A stretch of 64,000 bases of DNA. Origin: Sunxiuqinia elliptica. GTDB taxonomy: Bacteria > Bacteroidota > Bacteroidia > Bacteroidales > Prolixibacteraceae. Below the pieces are notes generated by a model that worked only from the letters and a program-made list of their open reading frames with translations, had not been told where the DNA came from and did no database searches. Below, in pieces: positions 51,460 through 61,102 of this stretch (position 1 is the first letter of the stretch; every line of letters starts with the position of its first letter). Both the position numbers and the translations under genes were made by a program. The stretch spans positions 124,001-188,000 of the forward strand of contig NZ_FONW01000003.1 in the NCBI RefSeq assembly GCF_900113005.1. Reading direction: 5' to 3'.

Positions 51460-53580
51460 ATGAGACCAAACAAAAATATTCTAAGCTATTTCTTGATCCC
51501 ACTATTTGTTGTGTGCTGTCATATGGAGAGCACGGCACAGGTTAAGTTCTTTGTTGCTCCTGACGGCAACGATCTAAAGCCGGGAACGAAGGAAGCACCT
51601 CTGGCAACACTAACGGGAGCCAGAGATGCAGTTCGCGCTTATAAACAAACAAACGCACTGCGCTCATCCATTGAAATTATTGTTCGAGCTGGCCATTATG
51701 AGATGACTGAACCTTTGGTGCTGCTACCAGAAGATGGTGGAACTTCTCAATTTCCCATCATTTATAAGGCAGAAGAAGGAAGTAAACCACAGTTTAGTGG
51801 AGGAAAAAAACTATCCGGATTTAAGGTCAATGATGAAGGAATCTGGGAAGCCAAAATTCCGGAGTGTTTGTACTATAACTGGCGATTTGATCAATTATAT
51901 GTCAATGGGAAGCGAGCCGTTCTGGCCCGTACTCCAAACAACGGATTCTTGAAAATTGGTGGTGTAAAACAGAACATTTGGACTAGAGGTACAGGACGTG
52001 TGGCTGAAAAAGCCGAACAGGTACTTTCATTCGATGAGGCGAATTTTCTTTCGCTTCAAGGCATTACGGATGAAGAGATAGAAAATGTTCGCTTTAGGGC
52101 ATACCATAAGTGGGATTTTACTTTGCGGTTTATTGATAAAATAGATAGGGATAGTGCTAGGATTTACACGTCGGGACAAGGGATGAAACCTTGGAATCCT
52201 TTATTTAAAGGAGGACGCATTGTTTTTGAAAACTATGCAGTTGCATTGGATGAAGCGGGAGAATGGTACCTGAATAAGGCTGGCATGCTCTATTATATAC
52301 CTCGGATAGGAGAGACTCCTGAAAATACGGAGATCATCGCTCCAGTACTCGAAAATATTATCTCTGTTGTGGGTGATGCAAAAAACAATAAATTGGTGGA
52401 GAACATTCGTTTCGAGGGGCTTGCTTTTAGTCATTGTCATTATAGAATGCCCCGCACTGGTTCCGAACCGAACCAGGCTGCCGCTTTGATCAACGCTGCA
52501 ATCATGCTTGAAGGGGCGAAGAATATCTCTTTCACCGATTGTGAAATTTCCCGAACCGGGCAACATGCCTTATGGTTCGGAAAGGGCTGCAGTTATAGTA
52601 AGGTGGAGCACTGCTACCTGAATGACTTAGGAGGAGGAGGCATTTACCTGGGAGATTTTGCTCCCCAAAAGGGCGATGAGCATACCCATAATATTCGCTT
52701 ACATAACAACATCATCCAAACCGGAGGGCAGGAGTTTCCTTCTGCGGTTGGTGTATGGATTGGTCATAGTTCCGATAATGAGGTGTCCCATAACGACATC
52801 GGCAATTTTTATTACTCAGGAGTTTCTGTTGGCTGGATATGGGGATATGCTGAAAGTAATGCCAAGAGAAACCAAATCACGCACAATAATATCCATCACA
52901 TTGGATGGGCGTTGCTAAGTGATATGGCTGCCGTTTATACACTGGGTAAATCAGAAGGAACAGTAATTAGCAACAATGTTGTTCACCATGTACATGCCTA
53001 TTCGTATGGCGGCTGGGGACTTTATACCGATGAGGGATCTTCAGATATTGTCATGGAAAACAATTTGGTATACAGTACAAAAACGGGAGGATTTCATCAG
53101 CATTATGGCGAAAATAATATTATTCGAAACAATATTTTTGCTTTCGCTAAATTGTATCAGTTGCAATGTACCCGGGTAGAAGAACATCGTTCCTTCAACT
53201 TTGAGAGAAACATTGTTGTTTTCGATAAAGGTGTTGTTTTGCAAGGTGCCTGGAAGAAAATTGATATCCACATGGACAATAACCTCTATTGGAATACCAC
53301 AGGAGATCACTATGTTTTTAATGGCGAATCCTTTGCTGACTGGCAAAAATCGGGACATGACGTCAACAGTATTATTGCAGATCCGTATTTCAAAGATGCT
53401 GATAAGTATAATTTCAAGCTACGAAATAAGCGTAATGTAAAAAACATTGGATTTAAGCCGTTTGATTATGAATTAGTTGGGGTTTATGGTAAGGCAGGAT
53501 GGATTGAAAAAGCAAAACTACCGGCTGCTGTTACCAAGGCGTTTGATCAGGAAGTTGACCAGAATATGAAGGAAAAATAG
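51460..53580 (+). CDS. Exported right-handed beta-helix protein (GH141-like), no accessory domain
   Basis: 706 residues with a signal-like N-terminus (LIPLFVVCCHMESTAQ). The entry signature is present (VKFFVAPDGNDLKPGTKEAPLATLTGARDAVRAYKQ), with a beta-helix to about 600 (ISFTDCEISRTGQHALWFG, VEHCYLNDLGGGGIYLGDF, NEVSHNDIGNFYYSGVSVGWIWG) and a short C-terminal part. Unlike the beta-helix proteins at 35179 and 40956 it has no LamG or F5/8 C module, so it is a minimal version. It lies 32 bp downstream of the orphan enzyme and would share its promoter (copy B). GH141-type fucosidase or xylanase activity is likely but unproven. Confidence 0.72.
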   Translation: MRPNKNILSYFLIPLFVVCCHMESTAQVKFFVAPDGNDLKPGTKEAPLATLTGARDAVRAYKQTNALRSSIEIIVRAGHYEMTEPLVLLPEDGGTSQFPIIYKAEEGSKPQFSGGKKLSGFKVNDEGIWEAKIPECLYYNWRFDQLYVNGKRAVLARTPNNGFLKIGGVKQNIWTRGTGRVAEKAEQVLSFDEANFLSLQGITDEEIENVRFRAYHKWDFTLRFIDKIDRDSARIYTSGQGMKPWNPLFKGGRIVFENYAVALDEAGEWYLNKAGMLYYIPRIGETPENTEIIAPVLENIISVVGDAKNNKLVENIRFEGLAFSHCHYRMPRTGSEPNQAAALINAAIMLEGAKNISFTDCEISRTGQHALWFGKGCSYSKVEHCYLNDLGGGGIYLGDFAPQKGDEHTHNIRLHNNIIQTGGQEFPSAVGVWIGHSSDNEVSHNDIGNFYYSGVSVGWIWGYAESNAKRNQITHNNIHHIGWALLSDMAAVYTLGKSEGTVISNNVVHHVHAYSYGGWGLYTDEGSSDIVMENNLVYSTKTGGFHQHYGENNIIRNNIFAFAKLYQLQCTRVEEHRSFNFERNIVVFDKGVVLQGAWKKIDIHMDNNLYWNTTGDHYVFNGESFADWQKSGHDVNSIIADPYFKDADKYNFKLRNKRNVKNIGFKPFDYELVGVYGKAGWIEKAKLPAAVTKAFDQEVDQNMKEK

Positions 53581-53779
53581 TACAGAAATTTTTATAGAGA
53601 GTTCTGGCTGCTATTTATTGGCTAGTTCAAACTATTATTAGGCATTGTAAAGTAGATGTTGCAAGTTGAGGGGAGGGATTTTTAGAGTTGATGCATTCAA
53701 GTGCGCTTTCAATATAGGGAGTTTAAAATCTATTTTGCTTGATCCATTAGCTGCTTCAAGTTTATTTTCTAGTTTTTAA

Positions 53780-53797
53780 CTCCATGTGTTTTTGGAG
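53780..53797 (-). terminator. Weak hairpin after the hybrid regulator
   Basis: A 5-bp CTCCA/TGGAG stem with an 8-nt loop; on the minus strand it is followed by TTAAAAACT. It is a weak candidate; the 242-bp convergent gap (53581-53822) holds no other structure or gene I can see. Confidence 0.3.
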
Positions 53798-53822
53798 CAA
53801 ATGATTAAAGCGTTTTGTTTAA

Positions 53823-56800
53823 TTATTCCAGCTGTGGAGTTTTGTGTTTTTGGTATTCTGAAGCAGAGATCCCAAATTGTTGTTTGAAACATTTTGCAAA
53901 ATAGGAAGGATTGGTAAAGCCAACTCCATACAAAATTTCTGAGATAGTGTAATCTGTGCTTTTTAGCAGTTGTGCAGCTCTTTTTAGACGAATCATGCGA
54001 ATGAATTTGGTGGTACTCATTCCTGTGAGGTTCTTTATTTTCCTATACAGACTATCCGGGCTGATTCCGAGAGCTTTTCCCATATGTTCAGCGGTATAGT
54101 CGTGATTGGATATATTCTGTTCGATTAAGGCGATCGTTTTTCGTAGGAATTGTTCATCCAGGGAAGTTGGTGAAATATTGGAAGGTTCCAAATTCAGTGT
54201 TTTTATTTTTTGCTGGAGTCTTTCCCGTTGCGCAATTAGGTTGTTTATTCTTGTCTTTACCAATTCAATACTGAAAGGCTTTCCAATGTAGTCATCAGCT
54301 CCTTTTTCGTAACCTTCTATTATTGATTCAGTTGCTGTTTTGGCGGTTAATAATATGATTGGAATGTGAGATGTTTTAAGCTCCGACTTGATCTGTTTGC
54401 AAAATTCAATTCCATCGATGCCAGGCATCATTATGTCGCAAACAATGAGTGATATGTCATTCTTGAGAAGATAAGTGAATCCTTCGCGGGCATTATCAAA
54501 ATCGATAATATTGAAATATTTGGTCAGGCTCTCTTTAAGGTAAAAGCGCATATCATCGTTATCGTCAATAATAAGAATTCTATGTCTATTCGATGAGGAA
54601 GTATCAACTTTTTCTTCGATGCTTGAATCTTTACCAGGCGTGTTATCTCGAAATTTCAAATCACGAATATCGGTGGAACTGTAGTGAGCCTTCCCTTTCT
54701 GAAATTCAATTGCAAAGGAGCTGCCTTTTCCCGGCTGACTTTCTACACTCAAGGAACCTTTGTGAAGTTCAACCATTGTTTTTACAAGCGACAGTCCGAT
54801 TCCGGAGCCGCCTGAAGTATTAGAATAAGATGATTGATAAAATCGGTCAAAAATCTGGGGAAGGTCTTTAGATTCAATTCCGATTCCATTATCTGCTACG
54901 GTGATGCGAATGGCGGTCTGATTTTCTTCGATTGATAGTTGTATGCTTCCTTTAGGGGGCGTAAATCGGATTGCATTTGAGATGAGGTTGAAGAGAATTT
55001 TTTGAAGTAAATTTTCATCAGCCCAAAGTTTTGTGTTTTGACTCTCAGTAAAAAACTTTAAAGTGATGTTTTTTCTATTGGCTTCCCCTTCAAACTGTCC
55101 CAATATTTGTAATATGAATTCATTCAGGTTAAGCTCTATCACCTTTAACGTGATCTTTTCTTTTTCCATTTTTCTGAAATCAAGCACTTCGTTGACCATA
55201 TTCAGAAGCAGGTTGGCATTCTTTTGCATTAGGGTAAGCTGGCGGTAACGGGGCGTTTTAGCTTGTTCATCTTGCAACATACTTTCAAGTGGACCTAGTA
55301 TTAAGGTTAAAGGGGTTCTTATTTCATGAGAAATATTTGTAAAGAAAGATAACTTAAGTTCATTGAGTTGATCTTTTTGCTCTTGCTTTATTTTTTCAAT
55401 GTGCAAGGCTTGTTTGATGTCGATTCGTGCTTTTATTATTCTATAGATGATAAAACCAATCAGCATTACGATCAATGAATAACCGGTATAGGCCATATCC
55501 GTCCTCCACCAGGGAGGAAGAATTTTTATTTTTAGATGGCGAATCTTAGGATTCCAGGTATTGTCTTTATTGGCAGTTTTAACTTTTAACGTATACTCAC
55601 CAGGAGAGAGGTTTGTATAGCTTATTGATGTCGCAGCACCTGTTTTCTGATTCCAGGATCTTTCAAAATTCTCTAGTTTATAGTATAGTTGATTCTTATG
55701 TTGTGATGAATAGGATAAGGCTGTAGTGTTAATTGTAAATACGTTGCAAGAGTAGGGAAGCGTAAGCTGTTCTGTATAATTTATAGCTTTAGTAAGAGGA
55801 GTTGTCCCTTCTATTTTTTCGCCAGGCTTTATCGTTGTATTGAAAATTTTTAATTCAGAAAAAATGATTTCGGGGTAGAATGGATCCTTTTTTAGTTGAG
55901 AAGGGTAAAACGAAAAGATTCCTTTATTGGATCCAGTAATCATTTCATTTGTTTTTGTATCAAAGAAAAGGGTGTAAAAACAAGTTTCGGTAAGAAATTC
56001 CTGTTTTTCGCCACTTGCAATATGATAGCTGATTAACCCGTGATATGAGGCAATCCAGATGTTACCTTTATGATCTTCAGTAAATGCGGAGGCAATATTG
56101 TTTGGGGTGTGGGTAAAGAGCTTGAATGAATCTAATTGCGTATTGTAACATTTAATAACCCCATTTTCTTGTCCAATCCACAGGGTTTGTTGTGAATCCA
56201 AGTAAAGACTCCTTATTGGTATCTGCTTTTCATGTGGGAGTTTTATGGATTGAATGGATTTCATATCAACGATATTTCCCCTATCATCTGTTTTCGCTTT
56301 AAACAATCCCTTTGTTAGACTTCCAATCCATAAAACGTTGTTTTTATCTGGTATAATTGCTCGAATTTCTACATTTTTTAATCCAGAATCCAGAGCGGTT
56401 TGTTTGAAGAAAGGATGCTGTTTTATGGTGTTGTCATTATTCTTTAAATTAATGCTGAATAGTCCATGAGTTACCGTGCCAATCCATAAAACTCCATGTT
56501 CATCCTCTACGATTTGATAAATTCGATCTTCCTTTAGTAAAGATGAATCAAGCTGTTGTGAGAATTCAGGATTCATATGGGGATAGGAGAACGCTTTTAA
56601 TCCATTCCCCCAAGTTCCCACCCAAAGAATCTTTCGGTTTTTATCGAAGTATAAATCTGAAACGGAGTTTATAGTCTTTGTTTTGAGTTGTTCGCTAAAA
56701 TACGGCTGATCTTTTTCAAATTTACAAAGGCCACTGCCATGTGTTCCAAGCCAGTATTCTCCAGCTGCTTTTTCTGCAATCGCCCATATCATATTTTCCG

Positions 56801-57863
56801 ATAAGTTGTTTGCTTTCCCTTTGTTTCGAATAGTAATAAATTGCTGATCGTGTAGGTTTAACAGATTAACACCTCCATTCCAGGTTCCAATCCATAAATT
56901 ATTGTGTCGATCTGTATATAGAGAAAGTATTTTATTTACATTAAGCGTGTTTGAGTTTGTTGGAATATTTTTGTAATGGCTTATTTCTGGTTCCTTGTTT
57001 CTGAAGTTAAGAGCGTACAGTCCATCTTCTTGGGTGCCGACCCAGAGGGTTCCAAATTTATCCTTACAAATGGCCCTGATAATATTGTTTGAGAGTGTGG
57101 GATTAGACGGTTTTTGGAGATAAACATTACTCTTCATTGTTTTGAAATGAAAGATATTTAACCCAGCTTGAGTCCCAATGAACAATGAATTGCCGAATCG
57201 TTTAATCGTCCAAATGTTTTGAGAGGAGAGCGGTATTTCAGACTTTGATAGTTTCGAAAATTGAGTATCAATTTTTGTCATTTCAAGTAGCCCGTTAAAT
57301 CTTGTTCCGAGCCATATTTGCTGTTGAGAAGAACAAATTGAATTGATTTCGTAGTCTTCGCTTCCAGGATATTTTTTGCATGCAACACTTTCCTGAATTT
57401 TTAATTCTAAAACATCTTTTATTTCAATTGAAAAGAGCCCCCTGTTTAGTGTTCCAATCCAAAGCTTGCCTTGCTGATCGTCATGTAAGGAGATAATTGG
57501 GAGATTTAGGGAGTCCGAATTTAATAAAAGAGGCAGTGGGGTAATGCGTTCCGTTTCTTTGTCAAAAAGGAAAAGTCCGCTATCCAACGTGCCAAATAAA
57601 ATTTTCCCGGTAGATATAGGAATTATTGCTTTGACTTTACTTCCGAAACCTGAAGTTTTTACTAAACTATAATTCTGTATTGAATTGCCATCGTATAGAT
57701 TAATTTCATTCGCTCCAAAATAGAGTAATCCTTCTCTATCCTGCGCAATACAGTCAATATTGTCAAGCGATAACCCTTCTTTGGTTGTTATTTTCTTGAA
57801 CTTATATTCAGAAAAGCATGTGATTGGAATAGTAATGAGAAGAAGAAGAGCAACTTGCTTCAT
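53823..57863 (-). CDS. Hybrid two-component system regulator (HTCS), polysaccharide sensor
   Basis: 1346 residues from the ATG at 57863; a GTG four codons earlier is the longer alternative. After a signal peptide come about 14 propeller repeats (LWIGT.. motifs, about 30-650), a Y_Y_Y domain (about 710-785) and one transmembrane helix (about 792-808). The cytoplasmic part has a HisKA domain with NISHEIRTPLTL (His846), HATPase (LISNAIRFTPP, GGSGIGLSLVKT), a receiver domain with CDIMMPGIDG (Asp1143) and a C-terminal AraC-type helix-turn-helix (about 1250-1340). It binds an oligosaccharide in the periplasm and activates the locus. It is divergent from susC-2. A minus-strand TAAATTTG (57907-57900) could be its -7 box, but no matching -33 is seen. 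Confidence 0.96.
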   Translation of the reverse strand: MKQVALLLLITIPITCFSEYKFKKITTKEGLSLDNIDCIAQDREGLLYFGANEINLYDGNSIQNYSLVKTSGFGSKVKAIIPISTGKILFGTLDSGLFLFDKETERITPLPLLLNSDSLNLPIISLHDDQQGKLWIGTLNRGLFSIEIKDVLELKIQESVACKKYPGSEDYEINSICSSQQQIWLGTRFNGLLEMTKIDTQFSKLSKSEIPLSSQNIWTIKRFGNSLFIGTQAGLNIFHFKTMKSNVYLQKPSNPTLSNNIIRAICKDKFGTLWVGTQEDGLYALNFRNKEPEISHYKNIPTNSNTLNVNKILSLYTDRHNNLWIGTWNGGVNLLNLHDQQFITIRNKGKANNLSENMIWAIAEKAAGEYWLGTHGSGLCKFEKDQPYFSEQLKTKTINSVSDLYFDKNRKILWVGTWGNGLKAFSYPHMNPEFSQQLDSSLLKEDRIYQIVEDEHGVLWIGTVTHGLFSINLKNNDNTIKQHPFFKQTALDSGLKNVEIRAIIPDKNNVLWIGSLTKGLFKAKTDDRGNIVDMKSIQSIKLPHEKQIPIRSLYLDSQQTLWIGQENGVIKCYNTQLDSFKLFTHTPNNIASAFTEDHKGNIWIASYHGLISYHIASGEKQEFLTETCFYTLFFDTKTNEMITGSNKGIFSFYPSQLKKDPFYPEIIFSELKIFNTTIKPGEKIEGTTPLTKAINYTEQLTLPYSCNVFTINTTALSYSSQHKNQLYYKLENFERSWNQKTGAATSISYTNLSPGEYTLKVKTANKDNTWNPKIRHLKIKILPPWWRTDMAYTGYSLIVMLIGFIIYRIIKARIDIKQALHIEKIKQEQKDQLNELKLSFFTNISHEIRTPLTLILGPLESMLQDEQAKTPRYRQLTLMQKNANLLLNMVNEVLDFRKMEKEKITLKVIELNLNEFILQILGQFEGEANRKNITLKFFTESQNTKLWADENLLQKILFNLISNAIRFTPPKGSIQLSIEENQTAIRITVADNGIGIESKDLPQIFDRFYQSSYSNTSGGSGIGLSLVKTMVELHKGSLSVESQPGKGSSFAIEFQKGKAHYSSTDIRDLKFRDNTPGKDSSIEEKVDTSSSNRHRILIIDDNDDMRFYLKESLTKYFNIIDFDNAREGFTYLLKNDISLIVCDIMMPGIDGIEFCKQIKSELKTSHIPIILLTAKTATESIIEGYEKGADDYIGKPFSIELVKTRINNLIAQRERLQQKIKTLNLEPSNISPTSLDEQFLRKTIALIEQNISNHDYTAEHMGKALGISPDSLYRKIKNLTGMSTTKFIRMIRLKRAAQLLKSTDYTISEILYGVGFTNPSYFAKCFKQQFGISASEYQKHKTPQLE

Positions 57864-58067
57864 AATATGAATCACTTAGTTATTCGTGGTTGGTCGTCAC
57901 AAATTTATTCAATAATGTTAATATTTCAGCCAGTTTCCGATATAGGTAAAGAGATTTCCGGTTTTGTTATAGTGGTCACGGATACGGAATAATGATTGCC
58001 TGATATGTGATACCTGTTTGAGCATGACTAGCCTAACTTTCACTGATAATATTTAAACTAAAACTTT

Positions 58068-61000
58068 ATGAAAAAAATGACGAAATGGGCACTCCTGTTC
58101 TCGCTGCTTTTTTGGAGCGGAATCGGCTTAACTCATGCCCAGCAAAAAACGATTAACGGGACAGTTACCGATAACGACAAGAATCCGCTTCCCGGAGTCA
58201 ATGTGGTGGAGAAAAGTACCATGAATGGTGTTATCACTGACGTGGATGGGCACTATTCTCTGGCAGTGAGTTCAGGGAAAGCCACCCTTGTTTTTTCTTT
58301 TATTGGCATGACAGCAGAAGAGGTAAACGTAGGTGATAAGACTACGATTAATGTTATGATGGAACCTGATGTGATTGGTCTGGAGGAAGTTGTTGCTATT
58401 GGGTATGGATCTAGCAAAAAGCAGGCAGTTACAGGATCTGTCTCTAAAGCTAACTTGGAAGCTTACCGTGAGGTTCCGGTTAATAATGTTTTAGAAACCG
58501 TAAAAGGTATTGTTCCTGGGCTTAATGTAGGAGGAACTAACAGGGCTGGTCAGGTTGCAGGGCTTAGCGTTCGCGGCCAAAACTCAACGGGAGGGAATAG
58601 TCCATTAATAGTTCTTGATGGTGCTATTTATGGCGGATCAATTGGAGATATCTCTTCTGATGATATTGAAAGTTTGACAGTATTAAAAGATGCAAGTGCA
58701 GCTGCTGTGTACGGATCTCGCTCTGCCAACGGTGTTATTTTAATTGAAACTAAAAGCGGACGTGGAATTAATGGTAAGCCTAAATTTGACATCAAGTTGA
58801 GTTACGGGATAAGTAATGAGCTTGAACGTTTGGAAGTGTATGATGCTGACGGGTATATTCAGAGACTATTGGATATTAGGGCAGCTAACGGCTTAGAAAC
58901 TGATCCCAATAACATTCCCCTTTATTTACAGGATGAAGAGCAGAAAAACTATGAAGCTACACCTGATCACAGGCCAACCTTGACCGATCCTTACGAAATG
59001 TTCAGACAAAATGCATACAATGTAAGGGCTAATGTGAGTGTTTCAAACAGTACTGAGAATAGTTCTTACTATATTTCAGCTACGATGACCGACCAAAAAG
59101 GGGTCGTTTTAAATGACAGTTATAAGAATTTCACGGGAAGGGTTAATATTAGCAGCGATTTAACTGATTGGTTCAACCTGGGAGTTAAAAGTTCATACAG
59201 TGTTCGAGATTTTTCAGGTGATTCTCCTAGTATTTATCGAGCCACTCACTTTAGCCCGTGGGCAACGGTGTTTAATGAAGATGGCAGTTACAAGCAATTC
59301 CCACAAACTACTACCTCATTTAACAGCCCTTTTTGGGAAATTGCGACTGTCGATCATGATTTACAGAATAATCTAAACGGAATCGTAACCGGTAAAATTA
59401 GTGTGCCAGGTGTTAAGGGGTTATCTTATACGATCAATTATTCTAATTCATTACGTTGGAATGAAAGAAATTATTTTTACAATGAGAATACCATCAACGG
59501 AAAAGGAAAAAACGGCATAGGGCAGCGTTCGTACAGTCGTTCTGTCAGTACTTTGTTTGATAACATTGTAAAATACAACCGGACTTTTGCAGAGAAGCAC
59601 AATGTAGACGTGACCTTGCTTTATTCGCGCGAGAAATATGTATATGAGAGCATGGCCGCATATGCCGAAGATTTTGACAATACCATATTATTGGATTATA
59701 AGCTGGAAGATGGGAAAACCCAAACAGCTTCAACCGGAGGTGGCGAGAGTTTTGCAATTGGGCAAATGGCAAGGGCAACATATACTTTTAACAATAAATA
59801 TTCGCTAACAGGGACGGTTCGTCGCGACGGATACTCGGCATTCAGCAAAAACAATAAATGGGGCATATTTTCATCAGCCGGTTTTAACTGGAATATCTCG
59901 AAAGAGCACTTTATTGAAAATATAGACGCAATTAATGACCTGGCACTTCGAGTGTCTTATGGTTCAAATGGCAACCAGTCTATCGGTCTTTATCAAACCC
60001 TGGCTAAAGTAGGTACCAGTAAGTATCTCTTTGCTGGAGATCCTTCTTATACCGTAACTCAGTCAATTTCGTCTTTTGCACTTAACGATCTGGGGTGGGA
60101 GACAACAACCGGATTAAACCTTGGACTTGATTTTGGAATTATCAACCACCGTATTAATGGTTCTGTTGACCTTTATAAAACAAAAACCTCAGACTTGTTA
60201 TTTCCCCTGTCATTGCCAAGAGCCTCAGGAAAAAGCAGTATTACTTCAAATCTAGGAGAAATTCAAAATCGTGGTATTGAAATTAATTTACATACTTTGA
60301 ATTTACAAAAACAGGATTTTGAATGGACATCTGATTTCGCATTTTCATTAAACCGGAACAAAGTGGCTACGATCTATGGAGAGGACAATGACGGTGATGG
60401 CATTGAAGATGATCTAATTAGTTCAGGATATTTCATTGGAGAACCATTAGGAACCATTTATACTTATAAAGTTATTGGAATTTACCAACAGGAAGACATG
60501 GACAACGGTACCATTATGGATGGGATGCGACCGGGAGACTATAAACTGGAAGATATAAATGAAGATGGTAAAATTACTTCTGATCAAGACCGCCAGTTTC
60601 TTGGAACGAGTAAAGAAAATTTCAGGTGGAGCTGGACCAATACCTTCAGGTATAAGAACTTTAGCTTAATGGCCTATCTCTATTCGATCTGGGGAGGGAA
60701 TGGGTATTTTCTATCAGGAAATAATACCCCATATTATGATGGTTATGCCAACAGGGCTGATTTGAATCATCCGGTTTACGATTATTGGACACCGACCAAT
60801 ACCGGTGCCATGTTTCCACGCCCCGATTATAGCAGCAACGCAGCATACCGTGGAACAAAATATTTCGACCGAAGCTTCATTAAACTGCAAAAGGTTTCAT
60901 TAAGTTATAACTTGACCGATATGGTTAAGCCTTGGGGGATTCAGGGAATGCGTGCAACTGTAAGTGCTGACAACCTGTTTACCTATGCACCTCATTGGGA

Positions 61001-61091
61001 AGGGCTGGATCCGGAAACCGGACAAGGATTAACTGATAGTGCTACACCTTCTATCCGGACCTATTTATTTTCACTATCATTTAATTTCTAA
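58068..61091 (+). CDS. SusC/RagA-type TonB-dependent receptor without STN domain
   Basis: 1007 residues with a signal peptide ending at HAQ. A carboxypeptidase-regulatory-like domain (GTVTDNDKNPLPGVNVVEKSTMNGVITDVDGHYSL) leads to the plug with GLEEVVAIGYG and SVRGQNSTGGNSPLIVLDGAIYGG, then the barrel ending in FSLSFNF. It lacks the STN domain of susC-1 and has no sigma/anti-sigma pair beside it, so it is probably controlled by the divergent hybrid regulator 192 bp away. Like susC-1 it transports glycan fragments with its SusD partner; the two systems probably take different fragments. Confidence 0.96.
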   Translation: MKKMTKWALLFSLLFWSGIGLTHAQQKTINGTVTDNDKNPLPGVNVVEKSTMNGVITDVDGHYSLAVSSGKATLVFSFIGMTAEEVNVGDKTTINVMMEPDVIGLEEVVAIGYGSSKKQAVTGSVSKANLEAYREVPVNNVLETVKGIVPGLNVGGTNRAGQVAGLSVRGQNSTGGNSPLIVLDGAIYGGSIGDISSDDIESLTVLKDASAAAVYGSRSANGVILIETKSGRGINGKPKFDIKLSYGISNELERLEVYDADGYIQRLLDIRAANGLETDPNNIPLYLQDEEQKNYEATPDHRPTLTDPYEMFRQNAYNVRANVSVSNSTENSSYYISATMTDQKGVVLNDSYKNFTGRVNISSDLTDWFNLGVKSSYSVRDFSGDSPSIYRATHFSPWATVFNEDGSYKQFPQTTTSFNSPFWEIATVDHDLQNNLNGIVTGKISVPGVKGLSYTINYSNSLRWNERNYFYNENTINGKGKNGIGQRSYSRSVSTLFDNIVKYNRTFAEKHNVDVTLLYSREKYVYESMAAYAEDFDNTILLDYKLEDGKTQTASTGGGESFAIGQMARATYTFNNKYSLTGTVRRDGYSAFSKNNKWGIFSSAGFNWNISKEHFIENIDAINDLALRVSYGSNGNQSIGLYQTLAKVGTSKYLFAGDPSYTVTQSISSFALNDLGWETTTGLNLGLDFGIINHRINGSVDLYKTKTSDLLFPLSLPRASGKSSITSNLGEIQNRGIEINLHTLNLQKQDFEWTSDFAFSLNRNKVATIYGEDNDGDGIEDDLISSGYFIGEPLGTIYTYKVIGIYQQEDMDNGTIMDGMRPGDYKLEDINEDGKITSDQDRQFLGTSKENFRWSWTNTFRYKNFSLMAYLYSIWGGNGYFLSGNNTPYYDGYANRADLNHPVYDYWTPTNTGAMFPRPDYSSNAAYRGTKYFDRSFIKLQKVSLSYNLTDMVKPWGIQGMRATVSADNLFTYAPHWEGLDPETGQGLTDSATPSIRTYLFSLSFNF

Positions 61092-61102
61092 AAATTCTAA
61101 AA

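Noticed and set aside
58017-58041. TTTG and TAACTTTC before susC-2 as a promoter
   Set aside because: The spacer is 13 bp instead of about 20, so it does not fit the Bacteroidota consensus.
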